Made by a program: the position numbers and the translations under genes
Part shown: positions 1-8,467 of the stretch, piece after piece
How the letters are laid out: the number at the start of each line of letters is the position of its first letter
Position numbering within the stretch: the first letter of the stretch is position 1
Assembly (NCBI RefSeq): GCF_023554105.1
Contig: NZ_JAMJWE010000026.1
Location: 1 to 37,460 of the forward strand
From: Brucella sp. 21LCYQ03
Lineage (GTDB): Bacteria; Pseudomonadota; Alphaproteobacteria; Rhizobiales; Rhizobiaceae
Length of the DNA: 37,460 bases
Reading direction: 5' to 3'
The notes under the pieces: model-generated
Databases searched by the model: none
What the model was told of the DNA's origin: nothing
What the model saw: the letters and a program-made list of their open reading frames with translations, nothing else

Positions 1-111
1 CTCCCAATTCTGGAAGAAACATCTCACGAACCTGCCCCGCATTCAGACCAAATGCGCAAGGCGAAACAGCTTGATTGGACTAAACTTCGTCACTCAAACA
101 GTTGGTTTTGA
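1..111 (+). CDS. 3' end of an unidentified gene (partial)
   Basis: The frame starting at base 1 stays open for 36 codons and ends with TGA at 109-111, immediately before the stop of the convergent Lrp-type gene. The tail is polar (it ends ...LRHSNSWF) and has no motif I recognise. Convergent packing with no gap is typical of a real gene end, but 36 codons open by chance is also plausible. The opposite strand is also partly open here, so the assignment is weak. The start lies outside the window. Confidence 0.3.
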   Translation, partial: LPILEETSHEPAPHSDQMRKAKQLDWTKLRHSNSWF

Positions 112-609
112 CTATCCAACATCATCTACGAACATCGACAAAGAGGTGCCGGACCTCTCATCCTTGACCAGCTTGGTGACGATATAAGTGAAATAGCGTT
201 CAATACCGATATTGTGGTCAAGCAGCCGGTCAATCAGCCGCTGGTAAGCATCGATATCGCGCGTCATGATCATCAGAAAGTAATCGATACCACCGCCGAC
301 AGACCAGCACGAAATGATTTCAGGTATGGTTGCAATTACGCGCTCGAAGCGGTCAAAATCGCGCTGGCGATGATTGCCGAGCGTGATCTGCACCATAACA
401 TGAGCAATCGGAGCTATTTTGCGATAGGCAATACGCGCATGGTAGCCCGTGACAATACCAGCTTCTTCAAGCTTGCGCAGCCTCAGCCAGCAAGGAGTTG
501 GGGAAAGACCAACCTTTTCCGCCAAGGCAATCTTGGTGATCCGCGCATTTTCCTGAACAGCGTCAAGAATACGAAGATCAACAGCGTCGAGCTTGAAAAC
601 GGATTTCAT
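112..609 (-). CDS. Lrp/AsnC family transcriptional regulator
   Basis: A 165-residue protein with the standard Lrp/AsnC layout. The N-terminal winged helix-turn-helix (about residues 8-60) begins with LDAVDLRILDAVQENARI and has the recognition region LSPTPCWLRLRKLEEAGIV. The C-terminal RAM ligand-binding domain spans about residues 70-155 (GGGIDYFLMIMTRDIDAYQ). Length is normal for the family. Such proteins are octameric or dimeric regulators sensing amino acids or related metabolites, usually controlling adjacent transport or catabolic genes. It points leftward, away from the DUF1185 gene, with about 130 bp between them. Its effector is not evident; the amino-acid-type ABC transporter and the catabolic genes downstream are possible targets (inference). 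Confidence 0.9.
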   Translation of the reverse strand: MKSVFKLDAVDLRILDAVQENARITKIALAEKVGLSPTPCWLRLRKLEEAGIVTGYHARIAYRKIAPIAHVMVQITLGNHRQRDFDRFERVIATIPEIISCWSVGGGIDYFLMIMTRDIDAYQRLIDRLLDHNIGIERYFTYIVTKLVKDERSGTSLSMFVDDVG

Positions 610-738
610 TCGATCCTTCCAAATACAATCGCGTCATAACAGTGGATGTTGAGCTTATGCAAAACAGCACTTACAAACGAATAGGGCACATCGCAAGATA
701 CGCGACATGCCCTATATCTATGCGTTTTGCTAGAAAGG

Positions 739-1338
739 CTAAAGCTTATTTTTTCCGTTCTGTTCTGCTTCCATTTCGGCTATATCTTGAAAGCGATCAG
801 CTATGCGTGCATGTGCGCGTCCATTATCAGAAACACCCAAAGATACCATAATTTCGTCGGGCCCTGGCGCATCTGCGATCATAAAATTCGCAGTCAGGAA
901 ATGAGATCGCTTGCCATTTTCGCTTTTGTGCATCATTGGTAGGGACATCAAAGCACCTGGTGCATTGCGCGTGTTTGCGAATTCCAAGTAATTGGTGCCT
1001 CCAATTGCACTGCGGAACGGATTGCCAAATCGCAAAGTGTGAATTACCGCGGAAGCATGTTCAATTTCGCCGTTAATTCCAACAGCCGCGGCCTTTCCGC
1101 AAGCCTCTATTTTATCTGCTGGCATCTGCTCAAGAATCAGTTTTGTCATTTTGTGGCTGAGGTCATCAGCAACTTCAATAATCTCGGGACGCAAATTATC
1201 AACAAAGCCGCGTCCTGCCCAAGGGTTTCGAATGACTGCGGCAACGACGACGATATTTACTGGACGGCTTGAAAGTTTGCCTCCCTCTATCAACGTCTGC
1301 TCAATGAATGTGCTTATTTTCCTAATCTCTAATGTCAT
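739..1338 (-). CDS. DUF1185 'amino acid synthesis' family protein
   Basis: A 199-residue protein resembling the Pfam AA_synth family (DUF1185): it opens with MTLEIRKISTFIEQTLIEGG and has the conserved central stretch AAAVGINGEIEHASAVIH and the later GAPGALMSL-like region NAPGALMSLPMMHK. No signal peptide or membrane segment is visible. The family name derives from genetic association; I know of no firm biochemical role. Here it is divergent from the PucR-type activator at 1497 and next to a flavin-dependent catabolic operon, so a role in breaking down a nitrogenous compound is at least as likely as biosynthesis (inference). The 158-bp space between it and the regulator should hold both promoters. 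Confidence 0.8.
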   Translation of the reverse strand: MTLEIRKISTFIEQTLIEGGKLSSRPVNIVVVAAVIRNPWAGRGFVDNLRPEIIEVADDLSHKMTKLILEQMPADKIEACGKAAAVGINGEIEHASAVIHTLRFGNPFRSAIGGTNYLEFANTRNAPGALMSLPMMHKSENGKRSHFLTANFMIADAPGPDEIMVSLGVSDNGRAHARIADRFQDIAEMEAEQNGKNKL

Positions 1339-1496
1339 GATTAATTATTCCTAGTTTTAAGTGCGGCAAGATTATTAGGAAATTTGTGTACTTCTTCCTC
1401 CCTTTTGAGGAATAGAAAATATATTCATCCTTTGAAACAGAGTAGCTTTGGTTTATCTAGATCAGCATCATGTTGTAAGTTGATTGGAGCACCGGT

Positions 1497-3320
1497 TTGA
1501 AAAAATCTCTGCAAATTTTGGCGCTTCGTGATGTCGCAAGCCAAATCGATCGTGGTGACGACATTCACTCCATATTGCAAAATCTCATCGAATCCGCTTG
1601 TCAGCATGCAAACTGGACACTTGGTTCAATAATGAGTATCGACGCAGCCCATGGATATGCTCATGTAATCGTGCGCCACGATCCCACGCTTATTGAGCGT
1701 AATTTGCCTGATCGATGGGAACTAGCTACGAGCCCGTCCCTGATGGCGCTGCAAAAAAACGAACCAATCTATATTCGTGATGTGCGTCAGTCCGACGAGT
1801 TTCCGGGGTATCGTGCCGAAGCGTTTGAGCGTGACTATCGCACGGTACTTGTAATACCTATGAATTGTCTCGACATCGAAGATCGTCCGATGGTCCTAAG
1901 TGTAATCTCGCGTAAACTAACTGACGTAACACAAGACGATTTGGCATTTCTTGGTACTATCATTCATCTCGGAGCAATAGCAATCGCAAGAGAGCATAGA
2001 CTAGAAGTCGAAAAGCGGACTGCACGACGTCTTGATAATGCACTCAAAGCGCATACGTCGTTGCTTGAGCACGTGTTGAGTGATGGTTCTGTTGCCTCAC
2101 TTTCGGAAATGGTCGATAGTCTGCTCCCCAATCCGACTATCGTTGTAGATTTTACAACTAATCAAATTAATGCAGGTGCATCGCCTGATGAAAAATTGTT
2201 TGATACGACAGTTTGGCGAGAGGCTGTTTCAAATATTTTTGCACGATCACTGATGAAAACGGCACGCGACGCCATTGAGCGTAGTTCAGTGGAATCTGTA
2301 AGTTTCTTCCTTGATGATGGTAATCAACGAATAGCGATTCGTGCGCGCGTTGAAGCTTTAACTGTCGACAAACAGCTCGTGGGGGCTCTTATACTTTTTC
2401 CTACAGCGCGGGAGTTTAGCGACCTTGATCATCTGATGCTCGATAGCGTAAAATTTGCATTGAGCGTCGAAATGATGCGTAGCTTTATACGCTTTCGCTT
2501 TGAAACGCGCACACAGACGGAACTATTCTTCGAAGTTGTAGAAGCACGTTGGCGTGATGCCAATGATATATCGCAGCGGGCACATAGATTGGGACTCAAT
2601 TTTTCAATCAAACGACAAATTCTACTTATAGATTTCCCAAGAAAAACTAAGGCTTTGGGTGGTACATCTATTGACGTTGACCACATGCTGTCTCGCATCA
2701 TGAACAAAGCCGGAATTGAAGCTAATCTGATTGCTATCGAGGGTGGGGCGGTTTGCTTAGTCCCGTTTGAAAACAGTAAATGGCATGAGCGCATCGCGAA
2801 ACTTACGAAAAAAATTGCTGAAGAACTCGGGCACTATTTTGGAGAAGAACCCATAGTTGTGAACGGCGATCTATGCGAGGGACTTGCTGATTATCCGGCA
2901 GCCTGGGAACGCTGCAATCGCATGGTTCGTATCGGTAGAGCATTCGGACTGACAGGAGCACTTTCAGCGCAGGATTTAGGTCCTTTGCCGATGCTGGTGG
3001 CAGCGTCCAAAGCCGTAGAAATACGCGGATTTGTCCAAGATAGCGTGGGAGCGATAGCTGCGCACGATCAGGAACATGGAACGCCGTATCTCGAAACCCT
3101 CTCTATCTATCTCCAACAAGGGTGTCGCAATCAAGCGTGTGCAGACATTATGGGGTTGCATGTCACCACATTGCGTTATCGTTTGACACGTATTCAAGAA
3201 CTATTTGGTATTGATGTTGAAATACCCGACAAGCGATTTGCTGTGGAGCTAGCTATCCGGCTGTATGGAGTTATTGACAATCAGCGCTCATCTGCTGAGA
3301 CAAAAATATATTGCTCTTAA
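1497..3320 (+). CDS. GAF domain / PucR-type helix-turn-helix transcriptional regulator
   Basis: A 607-residue regulator. Residues about 20-165 form a GAF sensory domain (IYIRDVRQSDEFPGY, then TVLVIPM). A middle region about 330-490 resembles the GGDEF-like segment of CdaR/PucR proteins. The C-terminus (about 535-595) is the PucR helix-turn-helix: LETLSIYLQQGCRNQACA followed by HVTTLRYRLTRIQELFGI. The frame opens with TTG at 1497; no ATG lies near the N-terminus in frame, so TTG is accepted with some reserve. PucR/CdaR proteins normally activate adjacent catabolic genes in response to a substrate or intermediate. It lies 200 bp upstream of, and parallel to, the flavin reductase operon, and divergent from the DUF1185 gene, making it the likely pathway-specific activator. 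Confidence 0.88.
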   Translation: MKKSLQILALRDVASQIDRGDDIHSILQNLIESACQHANWTLGSIMSIDAAHGYAHVIVRHDPTLIERNLPDRWELATSPSLMALQKNEPIYIRDVRQSDEFPGYRAEAFERDYRTVLVIPMNCLDIEDRPMVLSVISRKLTDVTQDDLAFLGTIIHLGAIAIAREHRLEVEKRTARRLDNALKAHTSLLEHVLSDGSVASLSEMVDSLLPNPTIVVDFTTNQINAGASPDEKLFDTTVWREAVSNIFARSLMKTARDAIERSSVESVSFFLDDGNQRIAIRARVEALTVDKQLVGALILFPTAREFSDLDHLMLDSVKFALSVEMMRSFIRFRFETRTQTELFFEVVEARWRDANDISQRAHRLGLNFSIKRQILLIDFPRKTKALGGTSIDVDHMLSRIMNKAGIEANLIAIEGGAVCLVPFENSKWHERIAKLTKKIAEELGHYFGEEPIVVNGDLCEGLADYPAAWERCNRMVRIGRAFGLTGALSAQDLGPLPMLVAASKAVEIRGFVQDSVGAIAAHDQEHGTPYLETLSIYLQQGCRNQACADIMGLHVTTLRYRLTRIQELFGIDVEIPDKRFAVELAIRLYGVIDNQRSSAETKIYCS

Positions 3321-3379
3321 AGAAGCCATGATCCAGCACAGAAAATTTACACATACATCTAAAAACACAGCATCTCGAT

Positions 3380-3408
3380 GTGTAAAATCAACTACCTAGC
3401 GGTATAAT
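3380..3408 (+). promoter_or_regulatory. Candidate promoter of the catabolic operon
   Basis: A perfect TATAAT lies at 3403-3408 in the gap between the PucR gene and the flavin reductase. A poor -35 candidate (TGTAAA, 3381-3386) sits 16 bp upstream. A weak -35 with a good -10 fits a promoter needing an activator such as the PucR protein. It would give a leader of roughly 105 nt before the flavin reductase start. Confidence 0.4.
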
Positions 3409-3521
3409 CCCGCCCTGTGAAACGTAGTATATTTTCTTAATTACATCCTATAAATCATAGGAAGATGACCTTATCAACCGGAGTTAGCCTGATCTCAATG
3501 AAGATTTGAGGGAAGCTGAAC

Positions 3522-4502
3522 ATGGTTGAGATGGCGACATCGAATGACGCGACGATTGATCCAATTGCCCTGCGTCGTGCCTTTGGTACCTTTGTAACTG
3601 GCGTGACAGTCATAACCACTCGTGATGCCGATGGGACTCCTCGCGGTATGACCGCGAATTCATTTACTTCTGTGTCGCTTGATCCGGCATTGCTGCTCGT
3701 TTGCGTAGCCAAATCAGCATCGAGTTATGGTGCATTTACAAGTGCTGGATGTTTTGCAGTTAATATTCTGCATGATGGGCAGGTGGATGTTTCCAACGTT
3801 TTTGCGTCGAAATCGCCAGATAAGTTTCAAGCTGTAAATCATGAGCGTGTACATACCGGTGCGCCGGTTCTTACTGACAGCCTCACTTGGTTCGACTGTG
3901 CAACTGTCAATGCAATTGATGCTGGCGATCATACCGTTCTCATCGGCCAGGTGCGAGCGTTTGGGACAAGCCCAACTGCGCCGCTTGGCTTCTGTCGTGG
4001 CCGTTATGCAAGCGTTAAAGACCCATTGCCAAATGGTTGGTTAACTTCGTTAGGCATGATTATCGGCTATTTAATCGAGGCCGAACAAGGATTGCTTCTA
4101 CGTTCAGATGGTAAGGGTGGCTGGGTTCTGCCGAGTGCGCATCGACGCAAAGCGGATAGTCAACTCGTGGTCGAGGGCGGCGAAGCTTTGCGGCTGCTTC
4201 CAGATAATACTTTCCTTTACTCGGTCTTTGACGTTGCAGACAGCGATCCTGGATACCTAGTCTATCGCGCGCGTTTGGCAGATGGCGACGCAACCACACT
4301 TCCGAATGGCCTGCAATTCTTTCCGATCCTAGAAATTCCATATGAGCAGATCGCTACACATGAATTGCGATCAATGCTGCGCCGTTATGTACGAGAACGT
4401 CAGGATCAGCGTTTCGGTATTTATATCGATTCCGATGATGGCGGGCGTGTCGCAATGATTGATGGTCAGGCTCATGCCTGGATGAAAAGCTCACACGAAT
4501 AG
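3522..4502 (+). CDS. Two-domain flavin reductase (flavin reductase plus NUDIX-like C-terminal domain)
   Basis: A 326-residue protein. Residues about 12-165 are a flavin reductase of the HpaC/NtaB/RutF type (DPIALRRAFGTFVTGVTVIT, then GMTANSFTSVSLDPALLLVC), which supplies reduced FMN or FAD to a separate monooxygenase using NAD(P)H. Residues about 172-326 form an extra domain (YLIEAEQGLLLRSDGKGGWVLP) that looks NUDIX-like in layout but lacks a recognisable GX5EX7REUXEEXGU box, so hydrolase activity is unlikely. Ordinary partners of this class are about 160-190 residues, so the protein is nearly double length. A GAGGGA ribosome site precedes ATG 3522. The aldehyde dehydrogenase starts 9 bp after its stop. 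The likely partner is the luciferase-like monooxygenase at 6057. Confidence 0.88.
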   Translation: MVEMATSNDATIDPIALRRAFGTFVTGVTVITTRDADGTPRGMTANSFTSVSLDPALLLVCVAKSASSYGAFTSAGCFAVNILHDGQVDVSNVFASKSPDKFQAVNHERVHTGAPVLTDSLTWFDCATVNAIDAGDHTVLIGQVRAFGTSPTAPLGFCRGRYASVKDPLPNGWLTSLGMIIGYLIEAEQGLLLRSDGKGGWVLPSAHRRKADSQLVVEGGEALRLLPDNTFLYSVFDVADSDPGYLVYRARLADGDATTLPNGLQFFPILEIPYEQIATHELRSMLRRYVRERQDQRFGIYIDSDDGGRVAMIDGQAHAWMKSSHE

Positions 4503-4511
4503 GATTCAACC

Positions 4512-6026
4512 ATGAAGACAACAGTCAGGACAATCGAAGGCTCACAGCAGAAACTCTTTATTGGTGGTCAGTTCGTCGAGCCTTTAAACGGCAAGTTTAT
4601 TGCGAGCTATGATCCGACTACAGGCAAGCCCTGGTATGAATTCGGTCAAGGCGATGCAGACGATGTTAATGCGGCAGTTATTGCTGCAACGGAAGCATTT
4701 CAAAACCCTGAGTGGCGTCACATGACCCAAACGGATCGAGGCGCTCTCGTGCGACGCCTGGCCGAACTCGTCAGGGCTAACGCCGATGCTTTGGCTGATA
4801 TTGAAACACGAGACAACGGCAAGCTGCTCAAGGAAACGCGTGCTCAGATGCGTTCGATGCCTGATAGCTATCACTATTTTGCCGGTATGGCTGATAAGCT
4901 ACAAGGTGATACTATACCGATCAATCGGTCTGAGACACTTAATTTCAATCTGCGGGAACCGCTGGGTGTCATCGGTATGATTACACCGTGGAATTCGCCA
5001 CTTATGTTGTTGACTGGTACACTGGCGCCCTGTCTTGCGATCGGCAACACGGTTGTGATTAAGCCATCAGAACACGCGACAGCTTCGACGCTAGCTTTAG
5101 CTGAACTGATCCATGAAGCTGGTTTTCCTGCTGGCGTAGTTAATGTCATAACCGGCACCGGTGCTAGTGCAGGCGATCCACTGACGCGCCATCCCGGAAT
5201 TGCAAAATATGTCTTCACAGGCAGCACAGCTACCGGTCGACGTATCGCCGGAAATGCTGCCCAGAACCTTGTACCATGCTCCATGGAACTGGGGGGGAAA
5301 TCCCCACATGTTGTTTTTTCGGATGTCGATATTGAGCATGCCGTCAATGGTGTCGTTTCAGGAGTATTTGCTGCTGCTGGTCAGACATGTGTGGCAGGTT
5401 CACGCTGTTTTGTTGAAGCCAATGTTTATGACAGGTTCATTGACGCACTCGTTGCGAGGACTAGTAAAATCCGTGTCGGACTGCCGACGGTTGATGACAC
5501 GGATATTGGACCACTCGCACTCGCAGATCAGCTTACAAAGGTTGAAAGCTATGTAGCGTCAGGTATCAAAGATGGTGCAAAGGCTGCAGTTGGAGGTCGA
5601 CGTCCAAAACTCGAAGGCGATGCCAATGGTGGTTGGTATTTCGAGCCGACTGTAATGATTGATGCACACAACGATATGTCGTTTATGCGGGATGAAATCT
5701 TTGGCCCCGTAGTCGGGGTGATGCCTTTCCGCGATGAAGGTGAAATGATTTCGCTCGCCAATGACACCAATTATGGCTTGGCCTCCGGTATATGGACGAA
5801 GGACATCGACAGAGCATTGCGCTTTGCCACCCGTATTGAGGCTGGAACAGTCTGGGTCAACACATATCGCTCAGCTTCCTTCATGTCGGCAAATGGTGGC
5901 TTCAAAGAAAGCGGTTACGGCAGGCGCGGTGGCTTTGAAGTCATGCATGAATTCTCACGTCTGAAAAATATTATCATCGATTATTCCGGAGCGATGCAGG
6001 ACCCATTCGTTATTCGCCTTAAGTAA
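4512..6026 (+). CDS. NAD(P)-dependent aldehyde dehydrogenase
   Basis: A full-length 504-residue member of the aldehyde dehydrogenase superfamily, oxidising an aldehyde to a carboxylate in the cytoplasm. The catalytic asparagine lies in ITPWNSP (Asn161), the cofactor-binding lysine in VVIKPSE, the nucleotide-fold turn in FTGSTATGR (235-243), the general-base glutamate in MELGGKSPH (Glu259) and the nucleophilic cysteine in AAGQTCVAGSR (Cys293). All key residues are intact. It sits 9 bp after the flavin reductase and 30 bp before the luciferase-like monooxygenase, so it is co-transcribed and probably oxidises an aldehyde released by the oxygenase. The substrate cannot be named from sequence. Confidence 0.95.
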   Translation: MKTTVRTIEGSQQKLFIGGQFVEPLNGKFIASYDPTTGKPWYEFGQGDADDVNAAVIAATEAFQNPEWRHMTQTDRGALVRRLAELVRANADALADIETRDNGKLLKETRAQMRSMPDSYHYFAGMADKLQGDTIPINRSETLNFNLREPLGVIGMITPWNSPLMLLTGTLAPCLAIGNTVVIKPSEHATASTLALAELIHEAGFPAGVVNVITGTGASAGDPLTRHPGIAKYVFTGSTATGRRIAGNAAQNLVPCSMELGGKSPHVVFSDVDIEHAVNGVVSGVFAAAGQTCVAGSRCFVEANVYDRFIDALVARTSKIRVGLPTVDDTDIGPLALADQLTKVESYVASGIKDGAKAAVGGRRPKLEGDANGGWYFEPTVMIDAHNDMSFMRDEIFGPVVGVMPFRDEGEMISLANDTNYGLASGIWTKDIDRALRFATRIEAGTVWVNTYRSASFMSANGGFKESGYGRRGGFEVMHEFSRLKNIIIDYSGAMQDPFVIRLK

Positions 6027-6056
6027 TTTGTATTCAGCCCAGAAAGGCAATCGTTC

Positions 6057-7139
6057 ATGAAATTTTCAGTGTCACTTACGATGGAGCGCTTTTCACCTGA
6101 TGTTCCGATGGAAACGGTAAAAGGCAATCTTCTGCAGCTTGCTCGTATGGCGGATGAAGGTGGTTTTGAGACGCTTTGGACCGCCGAGCACCACACGCTT
6201 GAATGCACCATTTCTCCAAACCCATTTCAGACGCTTGTTTGGCTTGCGCAACATACAGATCGCATTCGACTGGGTACATCGACACTGGTCGCGCCGTATT
6301 GGAACCCAATACGGTTGGCAGGTGAATCCGCACTTTGCGATCATCTGACCAATGGTCGTCTGGAATTTGGAATTGCGCGTGGCTCGTACCAATATGAGTT
6401 TGATCGCATGGCCGGAGGCATGCCCCAACAGGAGGGGGTCGCATATATGAAAGAGCTTGTGCCAGCGGTCAAAAAGCTTTGGGCAGGCGATTACGCTCAT
6501 GAGGGGCACTATTGGAATTTCCCTGTTACTGCCGCCGTGCCAAAGCCGCTACAGCAGCCTCATCCTCGGATATGGGTCGCAGCGCGTGATCCTGGCACCT
6601 TTGATTGGGCTGTCGCAAATGGTGCGAGCATTCTTTCTACGCCATTATCCGCGCCTGCGGCGGAAATTCATGTTCTCGGTGAAAAATTCCGAAAGGCAGT
6701 AGCGGATCATCCTGAAGTGCCGCAGCCACGTTTTATGATGCAGCGTCGTACCTGTATTTACGACAAAGCAGATGGTTGGGAACTCGCTGTCAAACACAGC
6801 ATGGATTACGGACGTGCATTCGAAAACTTGATGCAGAATGTCGGAACTGTTCGTGAGGGTTTCCCCGAAGCCGTTTCCTATGAAGCAGTGAAAGGTAAGG
6901 AGAACTATAACCCGGACAACATTCGTAGAAACTTAATGTTTGGCACACCTGACGAAGCTATTGAAAAGCTTCTCGAATATGAAGCTGCGGGCGTGGATCA
7001 ATACTGTCTTGGCCTGACTTTCAATCTGCCTTTTGAGCTGCAGAAGCGCACTCTTGAATTATTTTCAAAGGAAATCATGCCTTTCTTCGCTCAACGCGAA
7101 AGAGAACGCGAGCGCCAACAAGTGCGTTTGGATGCATAA
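6057..7139 (+). CDS. LLM-class (luciferase-like) flavin-dependent monooxygenase
   Basis: A 360-residue TIM-barrel flavin enzyme of the bacterial luciferase-like class. The N-terminus MKFSVSLTMERFSPD, the early TAEHH motif (about 42-46), RIRLGTSTLVAPYWNP and DHLTNGRLEFGIARGSYQYEF are typical. These enzymes use reduced flavin from a partner reductase and O2 to hydroxylate or cleave substrates including aldehydes, sulfonates, chelating amines and, in RutA, a pyrimidine ring. Presence of the reductase in the same operon supports a two-component system. The C-terminus ends in a charged run (RERERERQQ). The alpha/beta hydrolase starts 2 bp after the stop, indicating translational coupling. The RutA comparison is only functional; it does not look like a close RutA homologue. 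Confidence 0.92.
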   Translation: MKFSVSLTMERFSPDVPMETVKGNLLQLARMADEGGFETLWTAEHHTLECTISPNPFQTLVWLAQHTDRIRLGTSTLVAPYWNPIRLAGESALCDHLTNGRLEFGIARGSYQYEFDRMAGGMPQQEGVAYMKELVPAVKKLWAGDYAHEGHYWNFPVTAAVPKPLQQPHPRIWVAARDPGTFDWAVANGASILSTPLSAPAAEIHVLGEKFRKAVADHPEVPQPRFMMQRRTCIYDKADGWELAVKHSMDYGRAFENLMQNVGTVREGFPEAVSYEAVKGKENYNPDNIRRNLMFGTPDEAIEKLLEYEAAGVDQYCLGLTFNLPFELQKRTLELFSKEIMPFFAQRERERERQQVRLDA

Positions 7140-7141
7140 GC

Positions 7142-7951
7142 ATGACGGCAACATTTCAACATCGCGTTGGGGACGTTACCCTTAATTATCGTGTCGAGGG
7201 GGCAGGCGAACCTCTTATCTGCATTCACGGTGTGGGCTCCTATCTTGAAGCATGGGATGGGGTGGTGGAGCGCCTAAAGGATCGTTTCACGATCCTCACA
7301 TTCGATCTTCGCGGACACGGGAAATCCAGTAAAGTTTTCGGTCGATACGAGATTGATGATTTTGTGAAGGAAACACTTGCATTAGCGGATAAGGTGGGAT
7401 TTTCGACCTTCAACCTTGCAGGCTTTTCTCTTGGCGGTCTTATAGCTCAACGCCTTGCTTTCACTCATCTCGAACGACTGCGTAAACTAGCTCTACTTTC
7501 AACTGTAGCCGGTCGCTCTCCTAAAGAGCGCATTCGCGTGTTGGAACGTCTCGCACTGTTGCAAACGGGGACACCAACTGATCACCACAATGCGTCTTTG
7601 TCACGTTGGCTTACAGAAGGTTTTCAGGAGCGCAACCCAGAGATTATAGCGCGCTTGCGCGCTCGCGATGCCGAGAATGATCCTGCTTGTTATGCTTCAG
7701 CATATCGCGTTCTTGCAGAGACAGATTTCGGTGGCTTTCTCGATCAGATCAGGTGTCCCACTTTAATAGCCACGGGTGAAGACGATGTAGGCTCTAACCC
7801 GCGTATGGCCTACTATATGCATAATCGCATTCCGGGATCTGAAATGCATATTCTGCCGGGGCTACGCCATTCAATCCTGATTGAAGCCCCAGATGTTGTG
7901 GCTAAACTGCTAGCAGGGTTTATGGCTCCAAAGGAAGTAGCTAATGGATGA
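7142..7951 (+). CDS. Alpha/beta hydrolase (enol-lactonase / RutD-like)
   Basis: A 269-residue alpha/beta-fold hydrolase. The oxyanion HG motif is at ICIHGVGSY (27-35), DLRGHGKS lies at 55-62, the nucleophile elbow is GFSLGG with Ser96, the acid is probably Asp214 or Asp215 in TGEDDVG, and the base is His243 in LRHSI. The lid is small. General layout resembles 3-oxoadipate enol-lactonases and RutD-type hydrolases, so it probably hydrolyses an ester, lactone, carbamate or C-C bond produced by the upstream oxygenase. Its start is 2 bp from the monooxygenase stop and its last 8 bp overlap the next gene. Confidence 0.9.
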   Translation: MTATFQHRVGDVTLNYRVEGAGEPLICIHGVGSYLEAWDGVVERLKDRFTILTFDLRGHGKSSKVFGRYEIDDFVKETLALADKVGFSTFNLAGFSLGGLIAQRLAFTHLERLRKLALLSTVAGRSPKERIRVLERLALLQTGTPTDHHNASLSRWLTEGFQERNPEIIARLRARDAENDPACYASAYRVLAETDFGGFLDQIRCPTLIATGEDDVGSNPRMAYYMHNRIPGSEMHILPGLRHSILIEAPDVVAKLLAGFMAPKEVANG

Positions 7952-8333
7952 AGGTCTAAAACTTAGGGGCGAAGCAATACGTCGCAAGGTTCTTGGTGAC
8001 GACTATGTCGATCAGGCAGTCAACAACGCAGACGCATTTTCTGCTCCGTTCCAAGATGTGCTTAACGAATATTGTTGGGGCGGGGTGTGGACCGATGATG
8101 CGCTCGATCTCAAGCAACGCAGTCTTCTAAACTTGGGAATGCTTGTCGCACTCAATCGTATGCATGAGTTTGGTATACATTTCCGAGGCGCTATACGCAA
8201 CGGATTGACCGACGGCGAGCTACGCGCGGCATTGCAGCAAATCGCAGTTTATTGCGGCATTCCGGCTGGGGTTGAAGCATTCCGGGTGGCAAGTACGGTG
8301 CGCGATGAAATTATTAGGGAAGGGGAGGGTTAA
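7944..8333 (+). CDS. Carboxymuconolactone decarboxylase family protein
   Basis: A 129-residue all-helical protein of the carboxymuconolactone decarboxylase/AhpD superfamily, close in length and layout to PcaC (VWTDDALDLKQRSLLNLGM, then HEFGIHFRGAIRNGLTDGEL). It lacks the CxxC pair of AhpD, so it is not the peroxidase type. Together with the upstream PcaD-like hydrolase it mimics the PcaD-PcaC pair of protocatechuate breakdown, but no ring-cleavage dioxygenase is present. It may act on a lactone or unsaturated acid produced by the flavin pathway (inference). It overlaps the hydrolase gene by 8 bp. Confidence 0.9.
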   Translation: MDEGLKLRGEAIRRKVLGDDYVDQAVNNADAFSAPFQDVLNEYCWGGVWTDDALDLKQRSLLNLGMLVALNRMHEFGIHFRGAIRNGLTDGELRAALQQIAVYCGIPAGVEAFRVASTVRDEIIREGEG

Positions 8334-8467
8334 TCTCCGCGTTCTAGAGGAACAGTAATCGAAATGCTGCTCTATTTAACCGGAAGACCTTCTAACTGGG
8401 TAGCTCCACTATCTAAGTCATCGGTGAATAAAATATGCCGGATTAAACCATAATTAAGGGAACCAAA

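Noticed and set aside
3522..8333. Catabolic genes as a Rut (uracil) operon
   Set aside because: The monooxygenase is not a close RutA homologue by its motifs, RutB and RutC are absent, and the PcaC-like and ALDH genes do not belong to that pathway.
8409..8420. TGACTTAGATAG (minus strand) before the solute-binding protein gene as another motif copy
   Set aside because: Only the ACTTAGATA part matches; too weak to include the ABC transporter in the proposed regulon.
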